From Pseudomonadota bacterium (lineage in GTDB: Bacteria > Pseudomonadota > Gammaproteobacteria > Burkholderiales > Burkholderiaceae_C): a stretch of 64,000 bases of DNA. Positions 46,607 through 56,344 of this stretch are shown piece after piece; the stretch's first letter is position 1; every line of letters begins with the position of its first letter. The stretch spans positions 1 to 64,000 of the forward strand of contig JAFEEF010000001.1 in the NCBI GenBank assembly GCA_018241265.1. Direction: 5' to 3'. The translations under genes and the position numbers were made by a program. Under the pieces are notes generated by a model. The model saw only the letters and a program-made list of their open reading frames with translations, was not told the DNA's origin and made no database searches.

Positions 46607-47506
46607 ATGGCGACCGCTGCCATGACCCGCGAGCCTTTCATGCCGCGCCGGCCGCGCGGCCTGGGCCTGGGCTTCGTGCTCGCGGTGCTGGCGCATGTGC
46701 TCTTGATCCTCGCGCTCGCGTTCGGCGTCAACTGGCACAGCCGCCAGGTGCAAGGCGTCGAGGCCGAGCTCTGGGCCGCCGTGCCGCAGTTCGCCGCGCC
46801 GCCGCGCCAGGCTGCGCCGGAGCCCGCGCCGGTCGTCAAGCCGCCGGCCCCTGCGCCGGAACCGCCCAAATCCGTGCCCCGGCCCGAGCCGGTTCAGCCC
46901 GATCCGCAGATCGCGATCGAGAAGGCGAAGAAGGAGCAGGCACAGCTGCGCGAACAGCAGGCGCGCGAGGAAGAGCAGAAGCGCCAGCAGAAGCTCGAGC
47001 GCGATCGCCAGGAACAGCAGCAGCGCGAGCAGGCCAAGCGGGATCAGGACAAGCGCGACCAGGAGAAGCGCGAAGCGGCGGAGAAGCAGCAACGCGAACT
47101 GCAGGAGAAGAAGCGCGAGCAGCAGGACCTCGCCGCCCAGAAGGCTGCGCGCGACGCGCAGCTGAAGCGGATGATGAATCAGGTCGAGGGCAACGGCGGT
47201 CCGACGAGTACCGGGAACGCGGCGCGCACCGCCGGCCCGTCCGCCAACTATGCCGGACGCGTCGCGGCCTACCTGAGGCCGGAGATCAAGTTCGATCCCG
47301 CCTCGATCCAGGGCAACCCCGATGCCGTGGTCGAGGTCCGCGTGACGCCGGACGGCCGCATCCTGAGCCGACGCCTCGTCAAATCGAGCGGCGTGCCGGC
47401 CTACGACGATGCCGTGCTGCGCGCACTCGACATCAAGGGATCGCTGCCGCCGGATGTCAACGGCCTGCCGCCGCTGTTCGAGCTGACGTTCAGGCCGCGC
47501 GACTGA
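46607..47506 (+). CDS. tolA: TolA, periplasm-spanning Tol-Pal protein
   Basis: A 299-residue TonB/TolA-type protein. One N-terminal TM helix (~22-42), a Pro-rich linker (~65-105), a long Glu/Lys/Arg/Gln-rich coiled coil (~108-190) and a C-terminal domain (~205-299) with AVVEVRVTPDGRILSRRLVKSS, the TonB-C fold. It transmits force from TolQR to Pal at the outer membrane. Start at 46607; a second ATG at 46622 is possible. The tol cluster stops here: no tolB or pal follows, since a convergent kinase gene comes next. Confidence 0.93.
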   Translation: MATAAMTREPFMPRRPRGLGLGFVLAVLAHVLLILALAFGVNWHSRQVQGVEAELWAAVPQFAAPPRQAAPEPAPVVKPPAPAPEPPKSVPRPEPVQPDPQIAIEKAKKEQAQLREQQAREEEQKRQQKLERDRQEQQQREQAKRDQDKRDQEKREAAEKQQRELQEKKREQQDLAAQKAARDAQLKRMMNQVEGNGGPTSTGNAARTAGPSANYAGRVAAYLRPEIKFDPASIQGNPDAVVEVRVTPDGRILSRRLVKSSGVPAYDDAVLRALDIKGSLPPDVNGLPPLFELTFRPRD

Positions 47507-47512
47507 AGCCGT

Positions 47513-50467
47513 TCAAGCGACCCGCTCGGCGAGTCGCTCGGCCTCGTCGATCGCGCGTCGAACCACGTCGGCCAGTTCCTCGTAGGTGTTCTGCTTGCGG
47601 ACCAGGTGGCGGATACCGGCGCGCTCGGCGCCGGCCGACAGTTCGTCGCCGAGGTAGCCCGAGCTGATGACGATCGGCAGCTCGGGCCGGATGCGCGCGA
47701 ATTCGGCGGCCAGCGCCAGACCCGACAGCTCGGGCATGTTGTAGTCGGTGACGAGCACGTCGAGATCGCGCGGCGCGGCGATGAATGCCGCCAGCGCCTG
47801 GCGTGCGCTGCCGCAGCGCGTCACTCGATAGCCGGCCTGCTCGAGCAGCCGCTCGGCGAGCAGTCCCATGGTCTCGTCGTCGTCGACGTACATCACGTGG
47901 CGGCCGTGGCCGCGCGGCACGCGCCGTTCGGCCGCGGCGGCCGGTTCGCCGAGCTGCGAAGGTTTGGTTGCCGCCGGCAGGTAGACATCGATGCAGGTGC
48001 CCGCGCCCGGTGCGGTTTCGACGGTGATCGCGCCGAGATGCGCCTTGACGATGCCGTGCACCACCGACAGGCCGAGTCCGGTACCCTGCCCGACCGGCTT
48101 CGTCGTGAAGAACGGATCGAAGATGCGCGCCGCGGTCGCCGCATCCATGCCGTTGCCGTCGTCGCTGATCCACAGATGCGCATAGTGCCCCGCCGACAGC
48201 CCGGCGACCGCACCCGCGCCGCCGGCCGGCAGTTCGACCGGCGCCAGGCCGATCTCGATGTGCCCGGCCTGCTCGGCCAGCGCATGCCAGGCATTCGTGC
48301 CGAGGTTCATCAGCACCTGGTGGATCTGCGTGGCGTCGGCATTCGCGTAGAGCGGCGCATCGTCGAACTCGGTCGCGAGGGCGACGCGCGCCGGCAAGGT
48401 GGCACGCAGCATCGCCACCGTCTCCTCGACGAGCGGCCGCAACGGCTGCACGGCGTGCTCGTGCTGCTCATGCCGGCTGAACGTCAGGATCTGCTGGACC
48501 AGCCCGCGCGCACGCTGCGCCGACTGGCTGATCTGCACCAGGCTGCGCTGCACGAGGTGCTCCGGCTCGACTTCGGTGCGCGCGAGCTCGGCGTTGCCGA
48601 TGATCGCGCCGAGCACGTTGTTGAAGTCGTGCGCGATGCCGCCCGCCAGGGTGCCCAGCGACTCCAGCCTTTGCGTATCCCGCAGATGATCCTCGAGGGC
48701 GCGCCGCTCCGCTTCGGCCGCGCGCTGCTCGGTGATGTCGACGGTGACCGAGAAGTGTCCGCAGACCGCGCCGTCGGTGCCGATGTCGGGCACCAGGGTC
48801 GCGAGCAGATGGCGCCGGCCCCTCGTGGGGCTCTCGAACGAGGTCTCGAACGCGACCCGCTCGCCGGCTTCCACGCGCAGCACGTAGGGTTCCCATTCGC
48901 CGTGGGTGCGCGAACCGAAGACCTCGGTCGTGGTCCGTCCGATCAGCCGATCCGGGGCGATGCCGAGCCAGCGCTCGAAGTTCGCATTCGCGAAGATGAA
49001 GCGGCGCGCCATGTCGAAGCGGGCGACCGTGCCCGGCATCGCGTCGGCGACATGGCGCAACTGGGTTGCCCGCTCGCGCAGTTCGTGCTCGGCCGTCTTG
49101 CGCTCGGTGATGTCCTGCTGCGTGCCGACGAGGCGCACCGGCCGGCCTTCGGCATCGCGCTCGACGACCTTGCCGCGCACGTGCACCCAGATCCAGCGGC
49201 CATCGTCATGGCGCAGCCGGATCTCGTGATCGGCGTACGGCGTCTCGCCGCGCAGGTGCTTGCGGAGCAGCGCCGCCATCTCGGCGCGGTCGTCCGGATG
49301 CGCGCGGTTGCGCCAATCGCGTGCCGCATCGTCGAGGTCGTCGGCGGGGCAGCCCACCATCGCGCACCAGCGCGCGTCGACCTCGAGTCGACGCGACGGG
49401 AGGTCCCATGCCCACAGCGACAGGTCGGCCCCTTGGACGACGAGCTCCACGAACTCGAGTTGCTCGATGCGCTGGCGCGCCTGCATCGCGGCGGCATGGG
49501 TCTGGACGCGCCGGCGGCGTTGCGCCAGGTGCAGCGAGACGGCGGTCGCCAGCACCGCCGCGAGCCAGCCGGCCAGAGTCCATGCATTGCCGATCATCCA
49601 CGGCCGATAGGCCGCGTCGGTGCTGCGCGACATCGACAGCACGAGCGGTCCGTCGAGGCGCGGGTCGTCCGTCAGCACCGTGTAGAACGCCACCATCACG
49701 TCCTCGCGGCCCACTTTGCTCGAACCCTCGACGACGCCCGACGCCCGCCCGCTGGCCCGGTAGCGCATGAAGAGGCTGTCGGGCTTGCGCCCGTAGTCGG
49801 TGCCGATGGGGATCACCTCCGGCCAGCTCGACACCGCCACCACGCCGCTCCCATGCAGCAGCAGCACTTTCATGTCCGGCGCGTAGAGGCCCGACTGCAG
49901 CATGGCATCGAGGAACCCGGCGTCCAGCGTCGCGACCACCGCGCCGCGGAACCGGCCGACGCCACCGTCGTCGAGCGTGCGCAGCACGTCGCTGGTCCAG
50001 CGGCCGGAGGCGTCGCGGATCGGTGCGCAGAGGTAGAGCACGTCCGGATCCGGCTGCGCCGCCATGCGCGTGAAACAGGGCTGCGTCGCGTGCGACAGGG
50101 AGACATCGAGGGATCCGCTGTCGGCCGCCAGCACGCGGCCATCGGCATCGACCACCTGCAACGCGTCGATCGCTGCCGCCGCGGCGTCGAGCGCGTCCAG
50201 GCGCGCGGGCAGGCGGGCCGGATCGCCTGCCGCGACGTCGGCGCGCACGCCGACCAGCGCCTTGTCGATCGCACGCAGGGTCAGCTTGAGCTGCTCGCCC
50301 ATGCGCTGGGCCTGCAGTTGCAGGCGGCGCCGCTCGAAATCGCCGGCGGCATCGAACTCGCGCCAGCGCCACACCGAGAGGAGTGCCGCCAACAGCACGA
50401 GGACCGCGCACAGCAACGACCATTCGAGGGCCGCGCTGCGCATCGCGATGGGTGGAGACTGACGCAT
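47513..50467 (-). CDS. Hybrid sensor histidine kinase with PAS domains and receiver
   Basis: A 984-residue membrane sensor. Two TM helices (~16-35 and ~292-315) bracket a periplasmic domain with a dCache-like look (LDDGGVGRFRGAVVATLDAGF). Two PAS domains follow (~345-470 with PAC block, ~480-590), then HisKA with H613 (LAGGIAHDFNNVLGAII), an HATPase domain (NLGTNAWHALAEQ, DDGNGMD, GTGLGLSVVHGIV) and a C-terminal receiver with phospho-acceptor D908 (VLVTDYNMPELSG). No HPt or output partner lies nearby, so the pathway is open. It is convergent with tolA across 6 nt. Confidence 0.92.
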   Translation of the reverse strand: MRQSPPIAMRSAALEWSLLCAVLVLLAALLSVWRWREFDAAGDFERRRLQLQAQRMGEQLKLTLRAIDKALVGVRADVAAGDPARLPARLDALDAAAAAIDALQVVDADGRVLAADSGSLDVSLSHATQPCFTRMAAQPDPDVLYLCAPIRDASGRWTSDVLRTLDDGGVGRFRGAVVATLDAGFLDAMLQSGLYAPDMKVLLLHGSGVVAVSSWPEVIPIGTDYGRKPDSLFMRYRASGRASGVVEGSSKVGREDVMVAFYTVLTDDPRLDGPLVLSMSRSTDAAYRPWMIGNAWTLAGWLAAVLATAVSLHLAQRRRRVQTHAAAMQARQRIEQLEFVELVVQGADLSLWAWDLPSRRLEVDARWCAMVGCPADDLDDAARDWRNRAHPDDRAEMAALLRKHLRGETPYADHEIRLRHDDGRWIWVHVRGKVVERDAEGRPVRLVGTQQDITERKTAEHELRERATQLRHVADAMPGTVARFDMARRFIFANANFERWLGIAPDRLIGRTTTEVFGSRTHGEWEPYVLRVEAGERVAFETSFESPTRGRRHLLATLVPDIGTDGAVCGHFSVTVDITEQRAAEAERRALEDHLRDTQRLESLGTLAGGIAHDFNNVLGAIIGNAELARTEVEPEHLVQRSLVQISQSAQRARGLVQQILTFSRHEQHEHAVQPLRPLVEETVAMLRATLPARVALATEFDDAPLYANADATQIHQVLMNLGTNAWHALAEQAGHIEIGLAPVELPAGGAGAVAGLSAGHYAHLWISDDGNGMDAATAARIFDPFFTTKPVGQGTGLGLSVVHGIVKAHLGAITVETAPGAGTCIDVYLPAATKPSQLGEPAAAAERRVPRGHGRHVMYVDDDETMGLLAERLLEQAGYRVTRCGSARQALAAFIAAPRDLDVLVTDYNMPELSGLALAAEFARIRPELPIVISSGYLGDELSAGAERAGIRHLVRKQNTYEELADVVRRAIDEAERLAERVA

Positions 50468-50678
50468 GGCACCGGGCGCGCTCTACGCCGAGGCCGAAGT
50501 GAGCAGGAACGAAAGTCTAAACGTCGCCCAATCCGGCAGCCATTGCTTTTATGAACGATCCCTGGGTACTGCGCACACCGTCGTTGCCTGTTGTCACCAT
50601 TTTAACGAACGGTATGGTCGCAATTCTGATAACTCGACCGTTGTTCGCGATGCGTAACGCGACGCCACTGCAATCGGC

Positions 50679-51419
50679 TCAGGGCTCGAGCCGGATGTCG
50701 GCCACGTAGGCCAGGCTCTTGGTGTGCGTGTTGTCGGCGTCGGCGCCGACCACGATGGCGGCGATCGGCGGGACGTCCTGCGACTCGTCGCCGAACAACG
50801 CGAGGAAGTCCGCGCTGATATCGCGCTTCTCGGCCACCCAATGGCGCAGGCTCGCGCTGCCGCTCTCGAGCACCTTGTAGCGCATGCGGCGCGTGAAGGC
50901 GTTGTCGAGCGCCGTGCCGGCCGCGATATGCGGATCCCAGACATAGCAGACGCTCGCGGTCGGCAGGGGCTCGCCGGCCTTGGCGCGCGCCGCACGCAGC
51001 ACCTGGCGCTCGACGAAGGGCACGCGGTCGAGCGGCATGTCGAAGAACACGCAGACCTTCACGGCGGTGTCGTCGCCGCCCCGGGTGCGGAGGTCGGCCT
51101 GCTCGATCGGCTCGTCGACGCGCCAGCGCCATGCGAGCTGCAGGCCTTTGGCGCTGGCGCCCGCCAGCGGATGCACCAGGTTGCCGTAAGACTGATCGGC
51201 CTCGATGCGCAACGCCGGCTTGCCTTCCAGATCGACGACCGCGAAGCGGGTGTACGGCTTGGTCTGGTTCGGCAGGCCTTCGACCTTCCACGGCGCGGGC
51301 GGCTCGCCCGCGGCGCCGAAGGCGGTGAGCGCCGGGGTCTCGGCATGCGCAGCGACCGCGGCCGCTGCGCAGACCATAGCGGCCAGACGTGGCAAGAATC
51401 CGAAGCGCGACGGGTTCAA
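50679..51419 (-). CDS. DUF3047-family secreted protein
   Basis: A 246-residue exported protein with signal peptide (LAAMVCAAAAVAAHA). The body shows the DUF3047 pattern: LQLAWRWRVDEPIEQADLRTRGGDD, KVCVFFDMPLD, then ASVCYVWDPHIAAGT and IAAIVVGADADNTHTKSLAYVADI, a beta-sandwich-like family of unknown function. It is downstream of the bufferin operon, separated by 127 nt, transcribed the same way; whether cotranscribed is unknown. Confidence 0.8.
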   Translation of the reverse strand: MNPSRFGFLPRLAAMVCAAAAVAAHAETPALTAFGAAGEPPAPWKVEGLPNQTKPYTRFAVVDLEGKPALRIEADQSYGNLVHPLAGASAKGLQLAWRWRVDEPIEQADLRTRGGDDTAVKVCVFFDMPLDRVPFVERQVLRAARAKAGEPLPTASVCYVWDPHIAAGTALDNAFTRRMRYKVLESGSASLRHWVAEKRDISADFLALFGDESQDVPPIAAIVVGADADNTHTKSLAYVADIRLEP

Positions 51420-51546
51420 GGCAGCGGGCTCTCAGGTTGGGCGGGCAGCGTCGACCGAACCGCGTCGGGCTGGTCCCGCGTGCTCGATGCAGTGTAGCCG
51501 TCGCCGTCCGCGGTTGCGCCCCGGTTGGACGGCCTCGACCAGGGCC

Positions 51547-52332
51547 TCAGTCGCCGCGGCGCCGCACGCCTTGCAGCCATGCGTTGCGCAGCGCGCGCGC
51601 GAACCAGCCGGCGAAGTCGAACGTGGTACCGGCACGATCGAGCGCATCCGCGAGGGGCACGCCATCGAGCAGCGCGGCGACGAACGCGGCATCGGCGGCA
51701 TCGATCAGATGCACCGCGCCACGCCAGCCGGAACGGGCGACGAGCACGGCCTGACCCTGCCGCGCCGCGATGGCGGCACGCGCATCGTCGAAGGCGGCCG
51801 CGGCCGCATCCGGCCGATGCGCAGCGTGGATCGCCGCGATCGGCCATGACGAGCGCAGCAGCGCGCTGCCCGGCAGGAGCTGCAGCACGAGCATGGAAGG
51901 ATCTTCGGACCCGAGCCGCGCGAGCGACGCGGCATCGAGGGCCGCATCGTCGGCTTGCTCGCAGCGGTGCAGCGCGAGGTCGAGCCGCGCGCAGTCGGCG
52001 AGATAGGGCCACGCGGCGAGGCCGGCGTGCGCGTCCAGCCAGTCGGGCAGCGCCGCGCCCCATTGGCCGAGATCGCCGCGCTCGGGCGGCACGGCGCGCC
52101 AATGCTCGCGCGCGAGGTGCGCGAAGTCGGCGTCGCCGAGCAAGGCGGCGAGCGTCGGGAAAACGGCCGCAAGCGCGCGCTCGGCCACCGCGCCGGCGTT
52201 GCTGCGATAGGCCGACAGACCGGCGCGTGCGCGCTCGCCTTGCTCGGCCAAGCCCGGCGGCAGCGCAGAATCGGAACGAGGAGCCAGCAGCGCCTCCACC
52301 AGCGCCCGTTGGCGCAGCGCCTCGGCGCTCAT
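51547..52332 (-). CDS. DUF2063 partner protein of the bufferin operon (BufC-like)
   Basis: A 261-residue protein. The N-terminal half resembles the DUF2063 HTH/helical domain ([34 protein letters not shown]), and the rest forms a second helical-beta region. In MNIO (DUF692) RiPP systems this kind of protein recognises the precursor and aids the modifying enzyme. Its start overlaps the DUF692 gene by 4 nt (ATGA), the stereotyped order A-B-C. No catalytic motif is evident. Confidence 0.8.
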   Translation of the reverse strand: MSAEALRQRALVEALLAPRSDSALPPGLAEQGERARAGLSAYRSNAGAVAERALAAVFPTLAALLGDADFAHLAREHWRAVPPERGDLGQWGAALPDWLDAHAGLAAWPYLADCARLDLALHRCEQADDAALDAASLARLGSEDPSMLVLQLLPGSALLRSSWPIAAIHAAHRPDAAAAAFDDARAAIAARQGQAVLVARSGWRGAVHLIDAADAAFVAALLDGVPLADALDRAGTTFDFAGWFARALRNAWLQGVRRRGD

Positions 52333-53201
52333 GCCGGCGTCGGCAACGCCGCCGCCAGTTCGCGGACCGCGTGGTCCGCCTCGTCGAGCAGCACCGCGAG
52401 CGGCGGCACGTCCGTGTCCCATTCGATCAAGGTCGGCCGCGCGCCGAGCCGCCGCACGGCGTGGCGGTAGAGCGCCCACACGTCGGCGGCGACGCGGCTG
52501 CCGTGGTCGTCGATCACCAAGGTGCCGACATGCGCATGCCCCGCGAGGTGGATCTCGCCGACGATCGAAGGCGGCAGCGCGTCGACGAACGCACGGCAGT
52601 CGGCGAGCGGGTCGGCGGCACCGGCGTTCAGCGCGTTCACCATCAGGTTGTTCAGGTCGAGCAACATCGCGCAGCCGGCCTTGCGACAGAGCTGCGCGAA
52701 GAACTCGCTCTCGGCGAGCGGCGCATCGGCATACGAGAGGTAGGCCGACAGGTTCTCGACCAGGATGGGCCGGCGCAGCCGCTCCTGCACCTCGGTGACG
52801 TTGCGCACCATGATCGCGAGCGCCTCGGGCGTGTGCGCCACCGGCAGCAGGTCGTTCGCATGCACGATGCGCCCGTAGGCCGGCAGCGTCGCGCGCGCGA
52901 ACGACGCATGGTCGGAGACGCGCACCGGGTCGATACGGTCGACCAGGCGGGCGAGCCGGTCGAGATGCCAATCGTCCAGCCCCGCGGCCGAGCCGAGCGC
53001 CAGACCGACGCCGTGCAGGCTCACGGCATGCGTGGCGCGCACCCGCTCGAGCACGCCGAGGGCCGCGCCGCCGTCGGCATAGAAATTCTCCGAATGGACC
53101 TCGACGAAGCCAAGCGCGGGCGGGCCCGCCGACCAGGCCGCATAGTGCGGCTGGCGCAGGCCGATGCCGACGCCGGCGCGATCGGCCCGGTCGGCTTCCA
53201 T
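52329..53201 (-). CDS. DUF692 / MNIO multinuclear iron oxidase (BufB-like)
   Basis: A 290-residue TIM-barrel enzyme of the MbnB/TglH group. Likely metal ligands sit in [12 protein letters not shown] (His, Glu), [11 protein letters not shown] (His), VSDHASF (Asp, His), [10 protein letters not shown] (Glu, Asn), [11 protein letters not shown] (Asp, Asn) and GEIHLAGH (Glu, His). It modifies cysteine residues in the precursor encoded 8 nt upstream. Bufferin-type members install thiooxazole-like heterocycles. It overlaps the DUF2063 gene by 4 nt. Confidence 0.9.
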   Translation of the reverse strand: MEADRADRAGVGIGLRQPHYAAWSAGPPALGFVEVHSENFYADGGAALGVLERVRATHAVSLHGVGLALGSAAGLDDWHLDRLARLVDRIDPVRVSDHASFARATLPAYGRIVHANDLLPVAHTPEALAIMVRNVTEVQERLRRPILVENLSAYLSYADAPLAESEFFAQLCRKAGCAMLLDLNNLMVNALNAGAADPLADCRAFVDALPPSIVGEIHLAGHAHVGTLVIDDHGSRVAADVWALYRHAVRRLGARPTLIEWDTDVPPLAVLLDEADHAVRELAAALPTPA

Positions 53202-53209
53202 GAGCGCGC

Positions 53210-53476
53210 CTACTTCTTGGGCAGCTCGTCGGCGGTCTTGCCGCCGAGCTTCTGGCAGCTGCCCTTGGCGACGTATTTCCAGTCGTCCAGGCTCATGTCG
53301 GCCTTGGACTGGCCGGCGCACGAGTGCGTGCCGGCCTCGTTCGAGCAGTCGTTCTGCCCCGGCTTGGAGATGCCGTAGCACTTCTCCTTGTCCTTGGGCT
53401 GCGCCTGCGCCGCATCGACGAGGCCGAGCGCGAGCGCGGAGGCCAGGGCAGAGGAAATGATCAGACGCTGGTTCAT
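53210..53476 (-). CDS. DUF2282 bufferin-type RiPP precursor (BufA1-like)
   Basis: An 88-residue precursor. A Sec-type signal peptide (residues ~1-25, [21 protein letters not shown]) acts as leader; the mature part has four cysteines at 33, 44, 53 and 74 within the conserved blocks [21 protein letters not shown] and [10 protein letters not shown]. This is the DUF2282/BufA1 pattern, whose central cysteines are modified by the DUF692 partner to give a copper-binding peptide. ATG 53476 follows AGGAGGC. Operon order precursor - DUF692 - DUF2063 is complete. Confidence 0.9.
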   Translation of the reverse strand: MNQRLIISSALASALALGLVDAAQAQPKDKEKCYGISKPGQNDCSNEAGTHSCAGQSKADMSLDDWKYVAKGSCQKLGGKTADELPKK

Positions 53477-53528
53477 GCGAGCCTCCTGAGCTGCGAACGT
53501 GAGGTGTTTCGGCGACGGCCTCGAACTC

Positions 53529-53555
53529 GGTCGCCGGGGCCTTGCTCTTCTTACA
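53529..53555 (-). promoter_or_regulatory. Candidate ECF-type promoter of the bufferin operon
   Basis: On the minus strand TGTAA (53555-53551) and CGACC (53533-53529) are separated by 17 nt and lie ~50 nt before the precursor start. This resembles the TGTAA...CG(A/T)C-type elements of ECF sigma factors known to drive such operons elsewhere. It is read by eye only. Which sigma factor recognises it is unknown. Confidence 0.35.
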
Positions 53556-53747
53556 GGCCGCGCGCCTATCGTATTCCACGCCGCACCCGGTTCAGCGTCG
53601 CGGCGCAAAGCGGCGATCAGGCCGTGCCGCGCCCTTCATTTCCGCGCATCCGACCGGCGCCGCATCGGCACCATCGACGGATCATGCCGGCATCGTGCGC
53701 GCGCCGCACCGCCGCAGGGAAGACTGGACAACGATGAGGATCGTGAG

Positions 53748-56333
53748 ATGACGGATCTGTCGACGCCCCTCGAATGGGACCCGACGCCCGAGGCGCCGCG
53801 CAGCCGGGTCGGCGCGCTGGCGACGATGTCGGCCGCCGCCAAGACGGCCTCGGTGCCGCTGGCAGAGACGAAGACGCGGCGCGAGGCCTTCCGCTGGCCG
53901 ATGCCGCCGTATGCGAGCTATCCGCCGCCGAGCGAACAGAACGAGCCGCTGCCCTGCGCGATCATCGGCCGCAACGACAAGCGGATGGCCGGCCGCATGA
54001 CCTTCTTCGTGCCCGAGCAGTCGATCGCCTACGTGCAGATGCCGCCGTCGCGGACGACGCTCGGGCTGCGCTTCGACCAGTTCAAGTCGCTGACCCTGAC
54101 GACGCCGGTACTGCCTGATCTTCCGGCCGAGGCCGACCCCCACGCCGGCATCGTCGGCCACCGCGCCACGTCGACCTGCCGCGTCCAGTTCGCCAAGGGC
54201 AACGAATACAGCGGCGAGACCGTCGGCCACGTCGAGGACGAATACGGCCTCTACCTGTTCCCGCCGCGCGGCAGCGACGGCGGGGTCGAGCGCATGTTCA
54301 TTCCGCGCGCCGCCTACACCGGCTACGAGATCGGCCCGCGCATCGGCGACGTGCTGGTCGAGCAGCAAGCCGCGACGCCGCAGCAGGTCGAGCAGGCGGT
54401 CGATGCGCAGAACGAGCTGCGCAGCCAGAAGCTCGGTGACATCCTCGTGACCAAGCAGCTCGTCTCGCCGGAGCAATTGCTCGCCGCGATCGAGCGCCAG
54501 GCCAAGATGCCGATGGTGCGGATCGGCGAGGCGCTGTCGTCGCTCGGCATGGTCACGGAAGCGCAGCTGCAGGAGGCGCTCGCGCAGCAGCAGGCCGACC
54601 GCGGCGTGCCGCTCGGCGAGCTGCTGGTGAAGATGGGCGTGGTGTCGCGCGAGGACCTGCAGGTGGCGCTGGCGCGCAAGATGGGCTATCCGCTCGTCAA
54701 CGTCGACGTCTTCCCGATCGAGCCCGAAGCGCTGAAGCGGCTGGCCTACACGGTCGCGCTGCGGCTGCAGGTGGTGCCGCTCCTGATGCGCGACGGCCGG
54801 CTGATCGTCGCGCTGGACGATCCGGCGCGGCGCCGCGCCGCGGTCGACGAGATCGAGTTCATCACGCAGATGAAGGTCGTGCCGGTGCTCGCGCAGAGCG
54901 CGTCGGTGGAGGCGCTGCTGTTCAAGATCTACGACCAGCTCGGTGCGGTGCCGTCGCAGCGCATGATGCTCGACCCGGCGGTCCCGATCAACTTCGACAT
55001 ACCGGTTTCGACCGACAAGCTGGTCGAGACGCTCGAGAAGGAAGACCTCGAGAAGCTCCGCGACGACGACAAGCCGATCGAGCAGTCCGACAACTCGCTC
55101 GTGCGCCTGATCAACAACATGATCATCGAGGCGCACAAGGACGGCGTCTCCGACATCCACGTCGAGAGCTATCCGGGCCGCGAGAAGATCCGCATCCGCT
55201 TCCGCAAGGACGGCCTGTTGCGCACCCACCTCGAGCTGCCGTCGAACTACCGCGCCGCGGTGATCGCGCGCATCAAGATCATGTGCGACCTCGATATCTC
55301 CGAGAAGCGCAAGCCCCAGGACGGCAAGATCAACTTCGCGAAGTTCTCGCCGGCCCACAAGATCGAATTGCGGATCGCGACCATCCCGACCAACAGCGGC
55401 CTCGAAGACGTCGTGATGCGGATCCTGGCGTCCGCCAAGCCGATCCCGATCGACAACCTCGGCATCACGCCGGCGAACCTCTCGAACCTGAAGCACGCGA
55501 TCGAGCGGCCGTATGGCCTCGTGCTGTGCGTCGGCCCGACCGGCTCCGGCAAGACGACGACCCTGCACTCGGCGCTCAGCCACATCAACGTGCCCGAGCG
55601 CAAGATCTGGACCGCCGAGGATCCGGTCGAAATCACCCAGCCGGGCCTGCGCCAGGTGCAGGTCAATCCGAAGATCGAGTGGACCTTCGCACGCGCGCTG
55701 CGCGCCTTCCTGCGCGCCGATCCGGACGTCATCATGGTCGGCGAAATCCGCGACGAGGAAACCGCGAGCATGGCGGTCGAGGCTTCGCTGACCGGCCACC
55801 TGGTGCTGTCGACCTTGCACACGAACAGCGCGCCGGAGACCGTCACGCGACTGCTCGACATGGGTCTCGATCCGTTCAACTTCGGCGACTCGCTGCTCGC
55901 GGTGCTGGCACAGCGCCTGGTGCGGCGCCTCTGCATGGAATGCCGCACGAGCCGGCCGGCGAGCGACGAGGAGGTCGACGAACTGCTGACCGACTACATG
56001 CACGCCTTCGGCCACGGCGAGCCGCCCGAGTCGCGCGACGCGGTGCTGGCCAACTGGAAGCAGCGCCATTCGCGCGACGGCCGCCTGATGGCCTTTCGCA
56101 GCCCGGGCTGCAAGGTCTGCGACGAGTCCGGCTTCAAGGGACGCGTCGGCGTGCACGAGCTGATGACGATCTCGCGCGAGTTGCGCCGCCTGATCCAGAC
56201 CGGCGGCCGCGCCGAGCAGATCGGCGCGACCGCGATGAGCGAAGGCATGCGCACCTTGCGCCAGGACGGCATCGTCAAGGTGCTCGCGGGCGCGACGACG
56301 ATCGAGGAAGTGCGCTCGACGAGCAACGTGTAG
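53748..56333 (+). CDS. GspE/PilB-family secretion or pilus ATPase with extended N-terminus
   Basis: An 861-residue type II/IV secretion ATPase. A ~200-residue N-terminal extension (with a Trp/Phe/Pro-rich start and RGSDGGVERMFIPR) precedes about three MshEN-like repeats (IGDVLVEQQAATPQQVEQ, LGDILVTKQLVSPEQLL, LGELLVKMGVVSREDLQ). The C-terminal motor has Walker A GPTGSGKTTT, Walker B DPDVIMVGEIRDEE, and the zinc tetracysteine CMEC...CKVC. No other secretion genes sit nearby, so it is an orphan ATPase. The start at 53748 is preceded by GAGGATCGTGAG. Confidence 0.85.
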   Translation: MTDLSTPLEWDPTPEAPRSRVGALATMSAAAKTASVPLAETKTRREAFRWPMPPYASYPPPSEQNEPLPCAIIGRNDKRMAGRMTFFVPEQSIAYVQMPPSRTTLGLRFDQFKSLTLTTPVLPDLPAEADPHAGIVGHRATSTCRVQFAKGNEYSGETVGHVEDEYGLYLFPPRGSDGGVERMFIPRAAYTGYEIGPRIGDVLVEQQAATPQQVEQAVDAQNELRSQKLGDILVTKQLVSPEQLLAAIERQAKMPMVRIGEALSSLGMVTEAQLQEALAQQQADRGVPLGELLVKMGVVSREDLQVALARKMGYPLVNVDVFPIEPEALKRLAYTVALRLQVVPLLMRDGRLIVALDDPARRRAAVDEIEFITQMKVVPVLAQSASVEALLFKIYDQLGAVPSQRMMLDPAVPINFDIPVSTDKLVETLEKEDLEKLRDDDKPIEQSDNSLVRLINNMIIEAHKDGVSDIHVESYPGREKIRIRFRKDGLLRTHLELPSNYRAAVIARIKIMCDLDISEKRKPQDGKINFAKFSPAHKIELRIATIPTNSGLEDVVMRILASAKPIPIDNLGITPANLSNLKHAIERPYGLVLCVGPTGSGKTTTLHSALSHINVPERKIWTAEDPVEITQPGLRQVQVNPKIEWTFARALRAFLRADPDVIMVGEIRDEETASMAVEASLTGHLVLSTLHTNSAPETVTRLLDMGLDPFNFGDSLLAVLAQRLVRRLCMECRTSRPASDEEVDELLTDYMHAFGHGEPPESRDAVLANWKQRHSRDGRLMAFRSPGCKVCDESGFKGRVGVHELMTISRELRRLIQTGGRAEQIGATAMSEGMRTLRQDGIVKVLAGATTIEEVRSTSNV

Positions 56334-56344
56334 GCGCCGGCGGC

